The notes under the pieces are model-generated. The model ran no database searches, had not been told where the DNA came from, and worked only from the letters and a program-made list of their open reading frames with translations. A program made the translations under genes and the position numbers. From Elstera sp043721315 (GTDB lineage: Bacteria > Pseudomonadota > Alphaproteobacteria > Elsterales > Elsteraceae), in NCBI GenBank assembly GCA_043721315.1, contig JAYSQZ010000042.1, positions 11,326 through 75,325 on the forward strand: 64,000 bases of DNA, in the 5' to 3' direction. Below, in pieces: positions 1 through 8,390 of this stretch (its first letter is position 1; each line of letters starts with the position of its first letter).

Positions 1-330
1 ACGCTTCACGCGGATCATATCCAGCACCGGAATGCCTTCAGTGATGCAAACGGCCAGCTCGATTTCCGCATCAATCGCTTCCAGAATCGCGTCGGCAGCG
101 AAGGGCGGCGGCACATAAATCACGGTCGCCGTCGCGCCGGTTTTCGCCACAGCATCGGCCACTGTATCGAACACTGGCAGGTCAAGATGCTTCGTTCCGC
201 CCTTACCGGGGGTCACGCCGCCAACCATGAGGGTGCCGTAGGCAATGGCCTGTTCCGAGTGGAACGTTCCTTGTGCGCCAGTAAAACCCTGGCAGATGAC
301 CTTCGTATGCTTATTAACCAGAACAGCCAT
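1..330 (-). CDS. sucD: Succinyl-CoA synthetase alpha subunit (N-terminal part, runs off window)
   Basis: Partial gene: only the first 110 codons are inside the window, read leftward. The protein begins MAVLVNKHTKVICQGFTG and continues with the Rossmann CoA-binding domain (QGTFHSEQAI, MVGGVTPGKGG), typical of the alpha subunit that binds CoA and carries the phosphohistidine, which lies outside the window. With SucC it makes ATP or GTP from succinyl-CoA in the TCA cycle. The ATG lies 2 bases after the sucC stop, so the two are translationally coupled. The adjacent mdh supports sucCD rather than malate-CoA ligase, although the families are related. Confidence 0.95.
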   Translation of the reverse strand, partial: MAVLVNKHTKVICQGFTGAQGTFHSEQAIAYGTLMVGGVTPGKGGTKHLDLPVFDTVADAVAKTGATATVIYVPPPFAADAILEAIDAEIELAVCITEGIPVLDMIRVKR

Positions 331-332
331 GA

Positions 333-1529
333 TTACGCGGCCTCCTTCACAGCCTTAACCACCTTAGCGGCGGCATCGGCAAGATTATCGGCAGAGAGAA
401 TCGGCAGGCCGGATTCGGCGAGGATTTTCTTGCCCAACGCGACATTGGTGCCTTCGAGGCGTACCACCAGGGGCACGTTCAGGCTAATTTCGCGGGCAGC
501 AGCCACCACGCCTTCGGCGATCACGTCGCAGCGCATGATACCGCCGAAGATATTCACCAGAATACCTTCGACGTTTTTATCGCCGAGGATGATCTTAAAG
601 GCTTGGGTCACGCGCTCTTTCGTGGCACCGCCGCCGACATCGAGAAAGTTGGCCGGCTCGCCGCCGTACAGCTTAATAATGTCCATCGTTGCCATCGCCA
701 AACCCGCGCCGTTCACCATGCAGCCGATATTGCCATCGAGCTTAACGTAGGAAAGCTGGTGTTTGGCGGCTTCGGTTTCGGCGGGGTCTTCTTCGTCTTC
801 ATCGCGCAAGGCTTCGACATCTTGATGCCGGAACAATGCGTTATCGTCGAAGTTCATCTTGGCATCGAGGGCGATGATATCGCCCGCGCCGGTGACGACC
901 AGCGGGTTGATTTCAACGGTCGAGGCATCGAGATCGGTAAATGCCTTATACATCGCCGCTAGGAACTTCACGCACGCCGCAACCTGCTTGCCTTCAAGCC
1001 CAAGGGCGAAAGCGACACGGCGACCGTGGAAGCCTTGCAGACCCGTGACCGGATCTATAGCGAGCTTCAGGATTTTTTCCGGGTGATCGTGAGCAACCTC
1101 TTCGATTTCCATGCCGCCTTCGGTGGAGGCCATCACGGTAATCCGGCTGGTCGCGCGATCCACGAGCATCCCAAGATAAAGCTCGCGCTTAATATCCGCG
1201 CCTTCTTCGATATAGAGGCGTTTGACCTCGCGGCCCTGCGCGCCGGTCTGCTGAGTGATGAGCACTTGGCCCAGCATGGCAGCCGCGTTTTCGCGCACGT
1301 CATCGACGGATTTGACGACGCGAACGCCGCCCTTGCCGTTCGGATCGTTCTGGAAACGGCCTGCGCCGCGACCGCCTGCGTGGATCTGCGATTTCACCAC
1401 ATAAACCGGGCCGCCAAGGTCTGTTGCGACTTTCGCCGCTTCATCGGGGGTGTAAGCAACCCCACCGCGCGGCACCGCGACACCGAATTTCGCCAAGAGT
1501 TGCTTGGCTTGGTACTCGTGAATATTCAT
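333..1529 (-). CDS. sucC: Succinyl-CoA synthetase beta subunit
   Basis: A 398-residue protein starting MNIHEYQAKQLLAKFGV, the conserved SucC N-terminus. The ATG at 1529 is preceded by a GGGAGGACC ribosome site; a 33-codon upstream extension has no family support. The N-terminal half is an ATP-grasp domain (KSQIHAGGRGAGRF near residue 50) and the C-terminal half is the ligase domain (FLDVGGGATKERV, IFGGIMRCDVIAEGV). It forms the nucleotide-binding half of the TCA-cycle enzyme with SucD, which follows 2 bases downstream. mdh lies 238 bases upstream on the same strand, a common alphaproteobacterial mdh-sucCD order. Confidence 0.97.
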   Translation of the reverse strand: MNIHEYQAKQLLAKFGVAVPRGGVAYTPDEAAKVATDLGGPVYVVKSQIHAGGRGAGRFQNDPNGKGGVRVVKSVDDVRENAAAMLGQVLITQQTGAQGREVKRLYIEEGADIKRELYLGMLVDRATSRITVMASTEGGMEIEEVAHDHPEKILKLAIDPVTGLQGFHGRRVAFALGLEGKQVAACVKFLAAMYKAFTDLDASTVEINPLVVTGAGDIIALDAKMNFDDNALFRHQDVEALRDEDEEDPAETEAAKHQLSYVKLDGNIGCMVNGAGLAMATMDIIKLYGGEPANFLDVGGGATKERVTQAFKIILGDKNVEGILVNIFGGIMRCDVIAEGVVAAAREISLNVPLVVRLEGTNVALGKKILAESGLPILSADNLADAAAKVVKAVKEAA

Positions 1530-1767
1530 CGGTCCTCCCGTACACTGCCGCCTCACCCTTTGAGCACGCCAGCGGGTCCTAATGCCCAGGTTTCGGGCGG
1601 GAGCCATAGGCCGGAGTGTGGGCAACACCCTGGCCTATGGACACGAAATTACAAAGTTCAGCGCAAACTGCGGTCGGCGCGCACCATACCACTGCCGCCG
1701 AGGCAATGAAATGCAGCTTTGTCAGGGCTGACGTGTGGCACAGCACCAATCCGTAGCAATATTACGC

Positions 1768-2733
1768 TTATGACGCGACTTTCGCGTCAAGTTCCTTACA
1801 AATCTTCACAAGACTACGCACCGCGTCGCAGCTTTTCTCGAAGCCGGCCTTTTCGGTTTCATCCAGCGTAATCTCGACGATGCGCTCGACCCCGCCCGCA
1901 CCCAAAACAACGGGCACGCCGACGTAGAGATCGTTGACGCCATACTGACCCGTAAGGTAAGCGGCAACCGGCAGAACGCGCTTCTTATCTTTAAGGAAGG
2001 CTTCCGCCATCTGGATCGCGGCGGAGGCCGGAGCGTAGAAGGCCGAGCCGGTTTTCAGCAGATTAACGATTTCCGCCCCGCCATCGCGGGTGCGTTGAAC
2101 GATTTGGTCCAGCTTTTCCTGCGTGGTCCAGCCCATCTTAATCAGGTCCGGCAGCGGAATGCCGGCCACGGTGGAGTACCGCACCGAGGGCACCATAGTA
2201 TCGCCATGACCGCCAAGCACAAAAGCCGTCACGTCTTCGACCGACACATTGAACTCTTCGGCCAAGAAGAAGCGGAAGCGCGCGCTATCCAGCACGCCTG
2301 CCATGCCGACGACCATATGGGGCGGCAGGCCGGACTTCTGCTGAAGCACCCACACCATTGCATCGAGCGGGTTGGTGATGCAGATAACGAACGCACCCGG
2401 CGCGTAGGTTTTAATGCCTTCGCCGACTTTGGCCATCACGCCTGCGTTAATCGCAATCAGATCATCGCGGCTCATGCCCGGCTTGCGGGCGACGCCAGCG
2501 GTGACGATAATCACGTCCGACCCGGCAATCGCGGCATAATCGGACGCGCCCGATAGGATAGCATCGAAGCCTTCTACCGGGGCGGCTTCGGCGATATCAA
2601 GGGCCTTGCCCTGCGGCACACCGTCCACAACGTCGAACAGGGTGATATCCCCCAGTTCTTTCAGACCAGCCAGCAGAGCCAGAGTGCCGCCAATATTGCC
2701 GGCACCAACCAGCGCGATCTTCTTCCGTGCCAT
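1768..2733 (-). CDS. mdh: Malate dehydrogenase (LDH-like type)
   Basis: A 321-residue NAD-dependent malate dehydrogenase. The dinucleotide fold is at residues 8-16 (VGAGNIGGT) with Asp34 placed to bind NAD ribose. Substrate-binding arginines are Arg83, Arg89 (RKPGMSRDDL) and Arg152, and the catalytic His176 lies in GGHGDTMVP, the malate rather than lactate form of the motif. It oxidises malate to oxaloacetate in the TCA cycle. The ATG at 2733 has an AGGA a few bases upstream. The gene leads the mdh-sucC-sucD run on the minus strand and is transcribed divergently from maeB. Confidence 0.97.
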   Translation of the reverse strand: MARKKIALVGAGNIGGTLALLAGLKELGDITLFDVVDGVPQGKALDIAEAAPVEGFDAILSGASDYAAIAGSDVIIVTAGVARKPGMSRDDLIAINAGVMAKVGEGIKTYAPGAFVICITNPLDAMVWVLQQKSGLPPHMVVGMAGVLDSARFRFFLAEEFNVSVEDVTAFVLGGHGDTMVPSVRYSTVAGIPLPDLIKMGWTTQEKLDQIVQRTRDGGAEIVNLLKTGSAFYAPASAAIQMAEAFLKDKKRVLPVAAYLTGQYGVNDLYVGVPVVLGAGGVERIVEITLDETEKAGFEKSCDAVRSLVKICKELDAKVAS

Positions 2734-3153
2734 AGGGCTATCCTCGTTCGCTCAGAAACAACAGGGCTTCGGCGCAGCCCGGCCCCTAGCCCCTTTTAGA
2801 CGAGGAATGTTGCAATCGTCGTGATCGAAACACTCGCCTGCCCCCGTGCGGCATGAAACGCGGTCGCGCCATTGTTCCGCTTGCTACAGCGATTCGCGGT
2901 CAAGGGCAAGCATGGCAACGGGGAGGACAGCGGCTTATCGCCCAAAAATACCGCTATGCGCCCGTTGCACGGCAGGACATGCGGCGAGGTGCCGCAGCAA
3001 GCATCGTCTGTTCTTGCTAAATTGTGCTAACGTAAAAATCCAACCCAACCGAATCCCTCTGAATTTGCGGGAAATTTTCGGTACGAATGCAACGATTTGA
3101 AAAGGGGTCGCAGCCGTAACGCGGCCCTTCAAAACCGGGAAGAAACGCGCGAT
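2734..3153. other. Divergent intergenic region mdh/maeB
   Basis: About 420 bases separate the start codons of mdh (minus) and maeB (plus). No reading frame here has family support and no riboswitch or strong hairpin was recognised. The stretch near 3010-3080 becomes AT-richer (CTAAATTGTGCTAACGTAAA), which fits a promoter for maeB, but no clean -35/-10 pair can be assigned. A TTG at 3097 could extend maeB by 19 codons; this is considered unlikely. Confidence 0.4.
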
Positions 3154-5421
3154 ATGACCACGCCGCAGCAAAAAAAAGTCACTGACGCCGAAGCCTTGTC
3201 CATGCACGCCAGCGGACGGCCCGGCAAAATCGAGATTACTCCTACGAAGCCGCTGGTTACGCAACGCGACCTGAGCCTGGCGTATTCCCCCGGTGTGGCC
3301 GCGCCTTGCCTTGAAATTTTCAAGTCGCCGGAAGCCGCTTACGATTACACGGCCAAGGGTAATCTTGTTGCGGTGATCTCCAACGGTACAGCCGTACTGG
3401 GCCTGGGCGATCTTGGTGCGCTGGCCTCCAAGCCGGTGATGGAAGGCAAGGCGGTGCTGTTCAAGCGCTTCGCCGATATTGACGGTATAGATATTGAAGT
3501 TGATACCCGTGATGTGGATGAGTTCGTTAACGCCGTTCGCTATCTCGGCCCAACTTTCGGCGGCATTAACCTTGAGGATATTAAAGCACCGGAATGCTTT
3601 ATCATCGAACAGCGCCTGCGCGAGTTGATGGATATTCCGGTGTTTCACGACGATCAGCACGGCACGGCTATCGTCGCCGCCGCAGGCTTAATCAACGCAC
3701 TCGATATTACCGGGCGCGCGTTGAAAGATATAAAAATGGTGGTGAACGGGGCCGGGGCGGCTGCCATCGCCTGCGTGGAGTTGGTGAAACTGCTGGGCGT
3801 GCCGCACGGGAATGTCATTCTCTGCGATACCAAGGGCGCGATCTATCAGGGCCGCACCGAAGGCATGAATCAGTGGAAATCGGCCCACGCGGTCCCCACC
3901 GAGGCGCGAACGTTAGAAGACGCCATGAAAGGGGCCGATGTGTTCTTCGGCCTGTCGGCCAAGGGCGCGGTTACGGCGGCAATGGTCGCCAGCATGGCCG
4001 CCAAGCCGATCATTTTCGCGATGGCCAACCCGGACCCGGAAATCACCCCGGAAGAGGTGAAGGACGTGCGCTCCGACGCTATCGTCGCAACAGGCCGGTC
4101 GGACTATCCGAACCAAGTGAATAACGTCCTTGGGTTTCCCTATATCTTTCGGGGCGCGCTCGACGTGCGGGCAACCGCGATTAACGACGCGATGAAAGTG
4201 GCCGCCGCTCACGCCATTGCCGATCTTGCCCGCCAGCCAGTGCCGGAAGAGCTTGCCGCCGTCTATGCCGGGCGCAAGCTGCGCTATGGGCCGGAATACA
4301 TCATTCCCGTGCCCTTCGATCCGCGTTTGATTACGACGGTGCCCACAGCAGTGGCCAGGGCCGCGATGGAAAGCGGTGTCGCCCGCAAACCGATTACCGA
4401 TGAAAAAGCCTATGGCCGGGCGCTCGCCAGCCGTCTCGACCCAACTGCCGCCAGCTTGCAAGGCATTCTGGACCGGGTGCGCGCCAACCCGCGCCGCGTG
4501 GTGTTCGCCGAAGGGGAAGAGGAGCGCGTGATCCGTGCCGCCCTCGGGTTCCGGGCGGCGGGCTATGGTCAGCCCGTCCTGGTTGGGCGCGAGCCGCGCA
4601 TTCAAGAAACCATTCGGGCGGCGGGCCTAGTGGGGGCAGAAGATCTTGAAATCGTCAATGCCTCCATCACGCGCCATAACAAGAAGTACACGGACTATCT
4701 CTATCATCGGCTGCAACGACAGGGTTTCCTGTACCGGGATTGTCAGCGCATGGTGAACCAAGATCGTAACGTGTTTGGGGCCTGTATGGTCGCGTTGGGG
4801 GATGCCGACGCGATGGTGACGGGTGTTACCCGCTCGTTTGCCACCACGCTGGAAGAAGTGCGCCGGGCGGTGGATGTTCACGGCGAAGAACGGCTGTTCG
4901 GCCTTACTCTGCTGCTGTTGCGGAACCACACACTGTTCATTGCCGACACGCACGTAACGCCGGTGCCCACGGCGGAAGAACTGGCCGATATTGCCATTCA
5001 AACCGCTGCCAAAGCCCGCAGTATGGGGCATGAGCCGCGCGTGGCGCTGCTGTCCTACTCCAACTTCGGCAATCCGATGACCCATAATGGCGACCGGATT
5101 CGCGAAGCGGTGAAGCTGCTCGATCAGCGCAAAACCTACTTTGAGTATGATGGCGAAATGTCGCCCGATGTGGCGTTGGATGCCGAGTTGATGAAGCTCT
5201 ATCCGTTCTGCCGCCTGTCCGGTCCGGCCAATGTGCTGGTGATGCCGTCGCTGGCGGCAGCCAATATCTCGGCCAAGCTGATCCGCCAGTTGGGCGGTGG
5301 TACTGTTGTGGGGCCGATATTGATGGGGCTGGATAAACCCATCCAGATCGTCCCGATGGGGGCGACCGCAGGCGATATCATTACGATGGCCGCTCTCGCA
5401 GCCGCTACGGCAGCCGCCTAA
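3154..5421 (+). CDS. maeB: NADP-dependent malic enzyme with phosphotransacetylase-like domain
   Basis: A 755-residue two-domain protein. The N-terminal half is malic enzyme: AYSPGVAAPC (substrate loop), the VAVISNGTAVLGLG segment and a second Rossmann domain around KMVVNGAGAAAIACVE. The C-terminal ~320 residues resemble phosphate acetyltransferase (RVVFAEGEEERVIRAA, SYSNFGNP, GPANVLVMP, VVGPILMG), giving the large MaeB architecture. It decarboxylates malate to pyruvate with NADPH formation; in this family the C-terminal domain is generally regulatory, sensing acetyl-CoA. The ATG at 3154 gives MTTPQQKKVTDAEAL; the ribosome site is weak. It is divergent from mdh, so malate enzymes face each other. 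Confidence 0.95.
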   Translation: MTTPQQKKVTDAEALSMHASGRPGKIEITPTKPLVTQRDLSLAYSPGVAAPCLEIFKSPEAAYDYTAKGNLVAVISNGTAVLGLGDLGALASKPVMEGKAVLFKRFADIDGIDIEVDTRDVDEFVNAVRYLGPTFGGINLEDIKAPECFIIEQRLRELMDIPVFHDDQHGTAIVAAAGLINALDITGRALKDIKMVVNGAGAAAIACVELVKLLGVPHGNVILCDTKGAIYQGRTEGMNQWKSAHAVPTEARTLEDAMKGADVFFGLSAKGAVTAAMVASMAAKPIIFAMANPDPEITPEEVKDVRSDAIVATGRSDYPNQVNNVLGFPYIFRGALDVRATAINDAMKVAAAHAIADLARQPVPEELAAVYAGRKLRYGPEYIIPVPFDPRLITTVPTAVARAAMESGVARKPITDEKAYGRALASRLDPTAASLQGILDRVRANPRRVVFAEGEEERVIRAALGFRAAGYGQPVLVGREPRIQETIRAAGLVGAEDLEIVNASITRHNKKYTDYLYHRLQRQGFLYRDCQRMVNQDRNVFGACMVALGDADAMVTGVTRSFATTLEEVRRAVDVHGEERLFGLTLLLLRNHTLFIADTHVTPVPTAEELADIAIQTAAKARSMGHEPRVALLSYSNFGNPMTHNGDRIREAVKLLDQRKTYFEYDGEMSPDVALDAELMKLYPFCRLSGPANVLVMPSLAAANISAKLIRQLGGGTVVGPILMGLDKPIQIVPMGATAGDIITMAALAAATAAA

Positions 5422-5441
5422 ATGAACCGCCGGGGGCACGT

Positions 5442-6950
5442 ATGACCGATGTTCCACGCGCCGCACGCTCCAGCCTCCGGCGGGACTTCACGACCGAGCC
5501 TGACGCCTTAGGGGGCATGGGGTTGACGGGGAAGGCAGAAGCACCGATGCCGCTGCCCGACCCGCCCTTGCCGTTCAACCGTATTCTGTTGGCTGTGGGC
5601 CTTCTCAGTCTGCCCCCGCTTGCCCTCTGCGGGGCGGCCCTGTGGCTAGGGTGGTTGCCGTTGGAGGCCGCTGCCCTCGCCGCTGGCGGGTTGTTACTCT
5701 ATTATGCCTTGCTCGCGCGCCGTCATGCTCGCGCCATTTATGACCTGCGGAACTTTGCCGACGGGTTAATCGGCGGCGACCGGCCCTTGCCCACTTCCGC
5801 TCGGCTTGGCAATCCGGCGTTTCGCGACCTCGGCTATGCGATTACCCGGCTTTACCGCGCCAAGCGCGACCGTACCGACGAGATGGGACGCCTTGTACAA
5901 GCCCGCGACGGGGTACTGGATGCCGTGCCCGACCCGGTGTTCGCGCTCGACAGGCAAGGGCGGATTCTCGGGGCCAATCTGGCGGCGGTGGAAAGTTTTG
6001 GCGCGGTGATTGGGCGCGACGCCACGCTGTTATTTCGCCAACCCGCGATTGTCGCCGCCGTCGAGAGCGTGCTAACGAGCGGGGAGGCGCGGGCGACCGC
6101 TACCCTCAGCCTCGCCCCGCCCGTCGAGCGGGAGTTTACGGTCGCGGTCCAGCGGCTTCAGTCGGTCGCGCCTGATGGCACTTGCGCGGTGCTGACCTTA
6201 CATGATGTGACCGCTCTGCGCCGGGCCGAGCAAACCCGTGTGGATTTCGTTGCCAACGCCAGCCATGAAATCCGCACGCCGCTGACGACACTGCTGGGGT
6301 TTATCGAAACCCTACAAGGCTCCGCGAAGAATGATCCCGCCGCCCAAGCTCTATTCCTCGATATTATGCAGGGCGAAGCGCAGCGGATGGCGCGGCTGGT
6401 GGAAGACCTGTTGTCGCTCTCGCGCATTGAACAGCATGAGCACGAACATCCGACGACAACCCTGGCCCTTGGCCCCCTGCTGGAGCGGGTGATCGCAGGG
6501 CTTCAGCCGCAGGCGGACCAACGCCGCTCGAAAATTCGCCTAACCCTTGACGGCAGCGCTACCGTGATCGGCAGTGCCGACGAGTTGGTTCAACTCGCGC
6601 AAAATTTGATCGTCAATGCACTCAAATACGGCAAAGAAGGCGGTGTTGTCACGGTAACGGTGACGCGCAAACCCGCCGCGCCGCCCGCTATGCCACCGCC
6701 CACCTTCGGGGTTATCGTGATGGCGATTTGCGACGACGGCGAGGGCATTCCGCGCGAGCATTTGCCGCGCCTGACCGAGCGGTTTTACCGGGTCGATCCC
6801 GCCCGCTCCAAATCGCAAGGGGGCACCGGCCTAGGGCTTGCGATTGTGAAGCATATCATCAACCGCCATCGCGGCAGTTTAAGGATCGACAGCGACGTGG
6901 GGAAGGGGACTTGCGTCTATACCTATCTGCCCGCCGCCGAACGGGGATGA
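5442..6950 (+). CDS. phoR: Phosphate regulon sensor histidine kinase PhoR
   Basis: A 502-residue membrane histidine kinase. Two hydrophobic segments lie at about residues 47-70 and 72-92, followed by a PAS domain (about 150-255), a HisKA domain with His275 in NASHEIRTPL, and a HATPase domain with N box (NLIVNALKYG), G1 (DDGEGIP) and G2 (GGTGLGLAIVKHI). This layout is that of PhoR, which autophosphorylates and passes phosphate to PhoB when phosphate is scarce. Identity is supported by the pst-phoU-phoB genes that follow on the same strand. The start at 5442 lies 20 bases after maeB; an ATG at residue 26 is an alternative. Confidence 0.93.
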   Translation: MTDVPRAARSSLRRDFTTEPDALGGMGLTGKAEAPMPLPDPPLPFNRILLAVGLLSLPPLALCGAALWLGWLPLEAAALAAGGLLLYYALLARRHARAIYDLRNFADGLIGGDRPLPTSARLGNPAFRDLGYAITRLYRAKRDRTDEMGRLVQARDGVLDAVPDPVFALDRQGRILGANLAAVESFGAVIGRDATLLFRQPAIVAAVESVLTSGEARATATLSLAPPVEREFTVAVQRLQSVAPDGTCAVLTLHDVTALRRAEQTRVDFVANASHEIRTPLTTLLGFIETLQGSAKNDPAAQALFLDIMQGEAQRMARLVEDLLSLSRIEQHEHEHPTTTLALGPLLERVIAGLQPQADQRRSKIRLTLDGSATVIGSADELVQLAQNLIVNALKYGKEGGVVTVTVTRKPAAPPAMPPPTFGVIVMAICDDGEGIPREHLPRLTERFYRVDPARSKSQGGTGLGLAIVKHIINRHRGSLRIDSDVGKGTCVYTYLPAAERG

Positions 6951-7060
6951 GTAATTTTGGACTCCAAAATTCTTAGAGCATAAAATTCAAAGGGTAAGCG
7001 ACAGCCCTCAGTTAAGCGACATATTCAAGACAGTTAACCTCGTAAATCTACCAGGATTTA

Positions 7061-7110
7061 TTGTCATATATTCGCAACCTTTTGGTCATAAAAGAGAGTC
7101 ACGCTGTCGC
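7061..7110 (+). promoter_or_regulatory. Pho-box-like repeats upstream of pstS
   Basis: TTGTCAT at 7061-7067 and TGGTCAT at 7083-7089 are spaced exactly 22 bases, two turns of the 11-base unit of PhoB binding sites, with a degenerate TCGCAAC between them. GAGTCAC (7096-7102) and CTGTCGC (7104-7110) follow with looser spacing. The region sits about 125-175 bases before the pstS ATG. PhoB binds direct TGTCA-type repeats in this position in other proteobacteria; autoregulation here is inference. Confidence 0.55.
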
Positions 7111-7234
7111 TAGGGTCCGGTCAGTCTGTGAGCCGGGGCTTTTGCACCGAACGGCACGAGACAACGCAATTAGTCAGGGGTTTTCGCTCCGAAGAGCAAG
7201 GCTCTGTTGACGTATGCACGAAAGGCTTGATGGC

Positions 7235-8263
7235 ATGATGAAGAAGACTTTTGCAGTGGCTGCCCTCGCCGCTGCAATGATTCCGGCGGCTGCTTTTGGT
7301 CAGGCACGGGATCAAATCCGCATCGTTGGTTCCTCCACGGTGTTCCCGTTCTCGACGGCAGTGGCGGAAGCCTTCGGTCGTCAAGGTAAGTTCAAGACCC
7401 CGGTCGTCGAATCGACGGGCACCGGCGGCGGGATGCGCCTGTTCTGCGCCGGCGTTGGTACGGGCCACCCGGACATGACCAATGCCTCGCGTCCGATGAC
7501 CAAGTCGGAATTTGAAAGCTGCACCAAAAACGGCGTGACCGACATCACCGAAGTGAAGATCGGTTTCGACGGCATTGTGCTCGCCGACAAACTCGGTTCG
7601 GCCAAGATGAACCTGTCGCGTAAAGACGTGTATCTGGCCCTCGCCGAGAAGGTTCCGCTAAACGGTGGCCTCGCCGAGAACCCCTACAAGACTTGGGCAC
7701 AGGTCAACCCGAACCTGCCGAACACCAAGATCGAAGTGATCGGACCGCCCCCGACCTCGGGCACGCGCGATGCGTTCGTTGAACTGGTGATGGACTTCGG
7801 TTGCAAAGATTTCCCGGAAATCAAAGCAATCACCGATGCCAAAATCAAGACGGCAGCCTGCTCGAAGATCCGTGAAGACGGTGCCTATATCGAAGCCGGT
7901 GAAAACGACAATCTGATCATCCAGAAGCTGAACACCTCGCCGGATGCTATCGGCATTTTCGGATATAGCTTCCTCGATCAAAACAAAGACAAGGTTCAGG
8001 GCAGCCAAATCGAAGGCGTTGACTCGACCTTTGAAAATATCTCCAGCGGTAAGTATTCAGTTTCGCGTTCGCTGTTCTTCTACGTGAAGAACGCGCACGT
8101 CGGCGTTATTCCGGGTATTAAAGAATTCGTTACCGAATTCGTCTCGGAAAAGGCTTACGGCAAAGACGGTTATTTGGGCGATAAGGGCCTGATCCCGCTG
8201 CCGGATGCAGATCGTGCCAAGACGCGCGAAGCCTCGGTCAGCCTGACCAAGCACGCGATGTAA
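7235..8263 (+). CDS. pstS: Phosphate ABC transporter substrate-binding protein PstS
   Basis: A 342-residue periplasmic phosphate-binding protein. It has a Sec signal peptide (MMKKTFAVAALAAAMIPAAA, probable cleavage after FGQA) followed by the phosphate-loop region IRIVGSSTVFPFSTAVAEAF and the downstream FGYSFLDQN segment. It delivers phosphate to the PstC/PstA channel. The ATG at 7235 is preceded by AAAGG; an ATG at 7214 would add seven residues ahead of the signal peptide and is less likely. It is the first gene of the pst run behind the Pho-box-like repeats, and a hairpin after the stop could keep its transcript more abundant than the membrane components. Confidence 0.96.
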   Translation: MMKKTFAVAALAAAMIPAAAFGQARDQIRIVGSSTVFPFSTAVAEAFGRQGKFKTPVVESTGTGGGMRLFCAGVGTGHPDMTNASRPMTKSEFESCTKNGVTDITEVKIGFDGIVLADKLGSAKMNLSRKDVYLALAEKVPLNGGLAENPYKTWAQVNPNLPNTKIEVIGPPPTSGTRDAFVELVMDFGCKDFPEIKAITDAKIKTAACSKIREDGAYIEAGENDNLIIQKLNTSPDAIGIFGYSFLDQNKDKVQGSQIEGVDSTFENISSGKYSVSRSLFFYVKNAHVGVIPGIKEFVTEFVSEKAYGKDGYLGDKGLIPLPDADRAKTREASVSLTKHAM

Positions 8264-8265
8264 TA

Positions 8266-8300
8266 GGGGTGGGGGTTCGGCAACGGACCCCCCTCTCTTA
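8266..8300 (+). terminator. Hairpin between pstS and pstC
   Basis: Immediately after the pstS stop, a G-run arm (GGGGGT, 8271-8276) pairs with ACCCCC (8287-8292) around a TCGGCAACGG loop. The trailing sequence TCTCTTATT is only moderately T-rich, so it is more likely an attenuator or RNA-stabilising stem than a full stop. Such stems commonly separate an abundant binding protein from its permease genes. Confidence 0.5.
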
Positions 8301-8390
8301 TTCGGGTAAGGCCGCGCTCAACCTGGGCGTGATAACCCGGTAAAACGCAAAAATCCGTTTTCCTTTTCAAGGTTACAAGGGGGGTTCCTG

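Noticed and set aside
4627..5466. Long minus-strand frame (about 279 codons) opposite the C-terminal half of maeB
   Set aside because: It is antisense to a clear gene, has no family-like motif and is His/Arg/Gln-rich as expected from the reverse reading of GC-rich codons.
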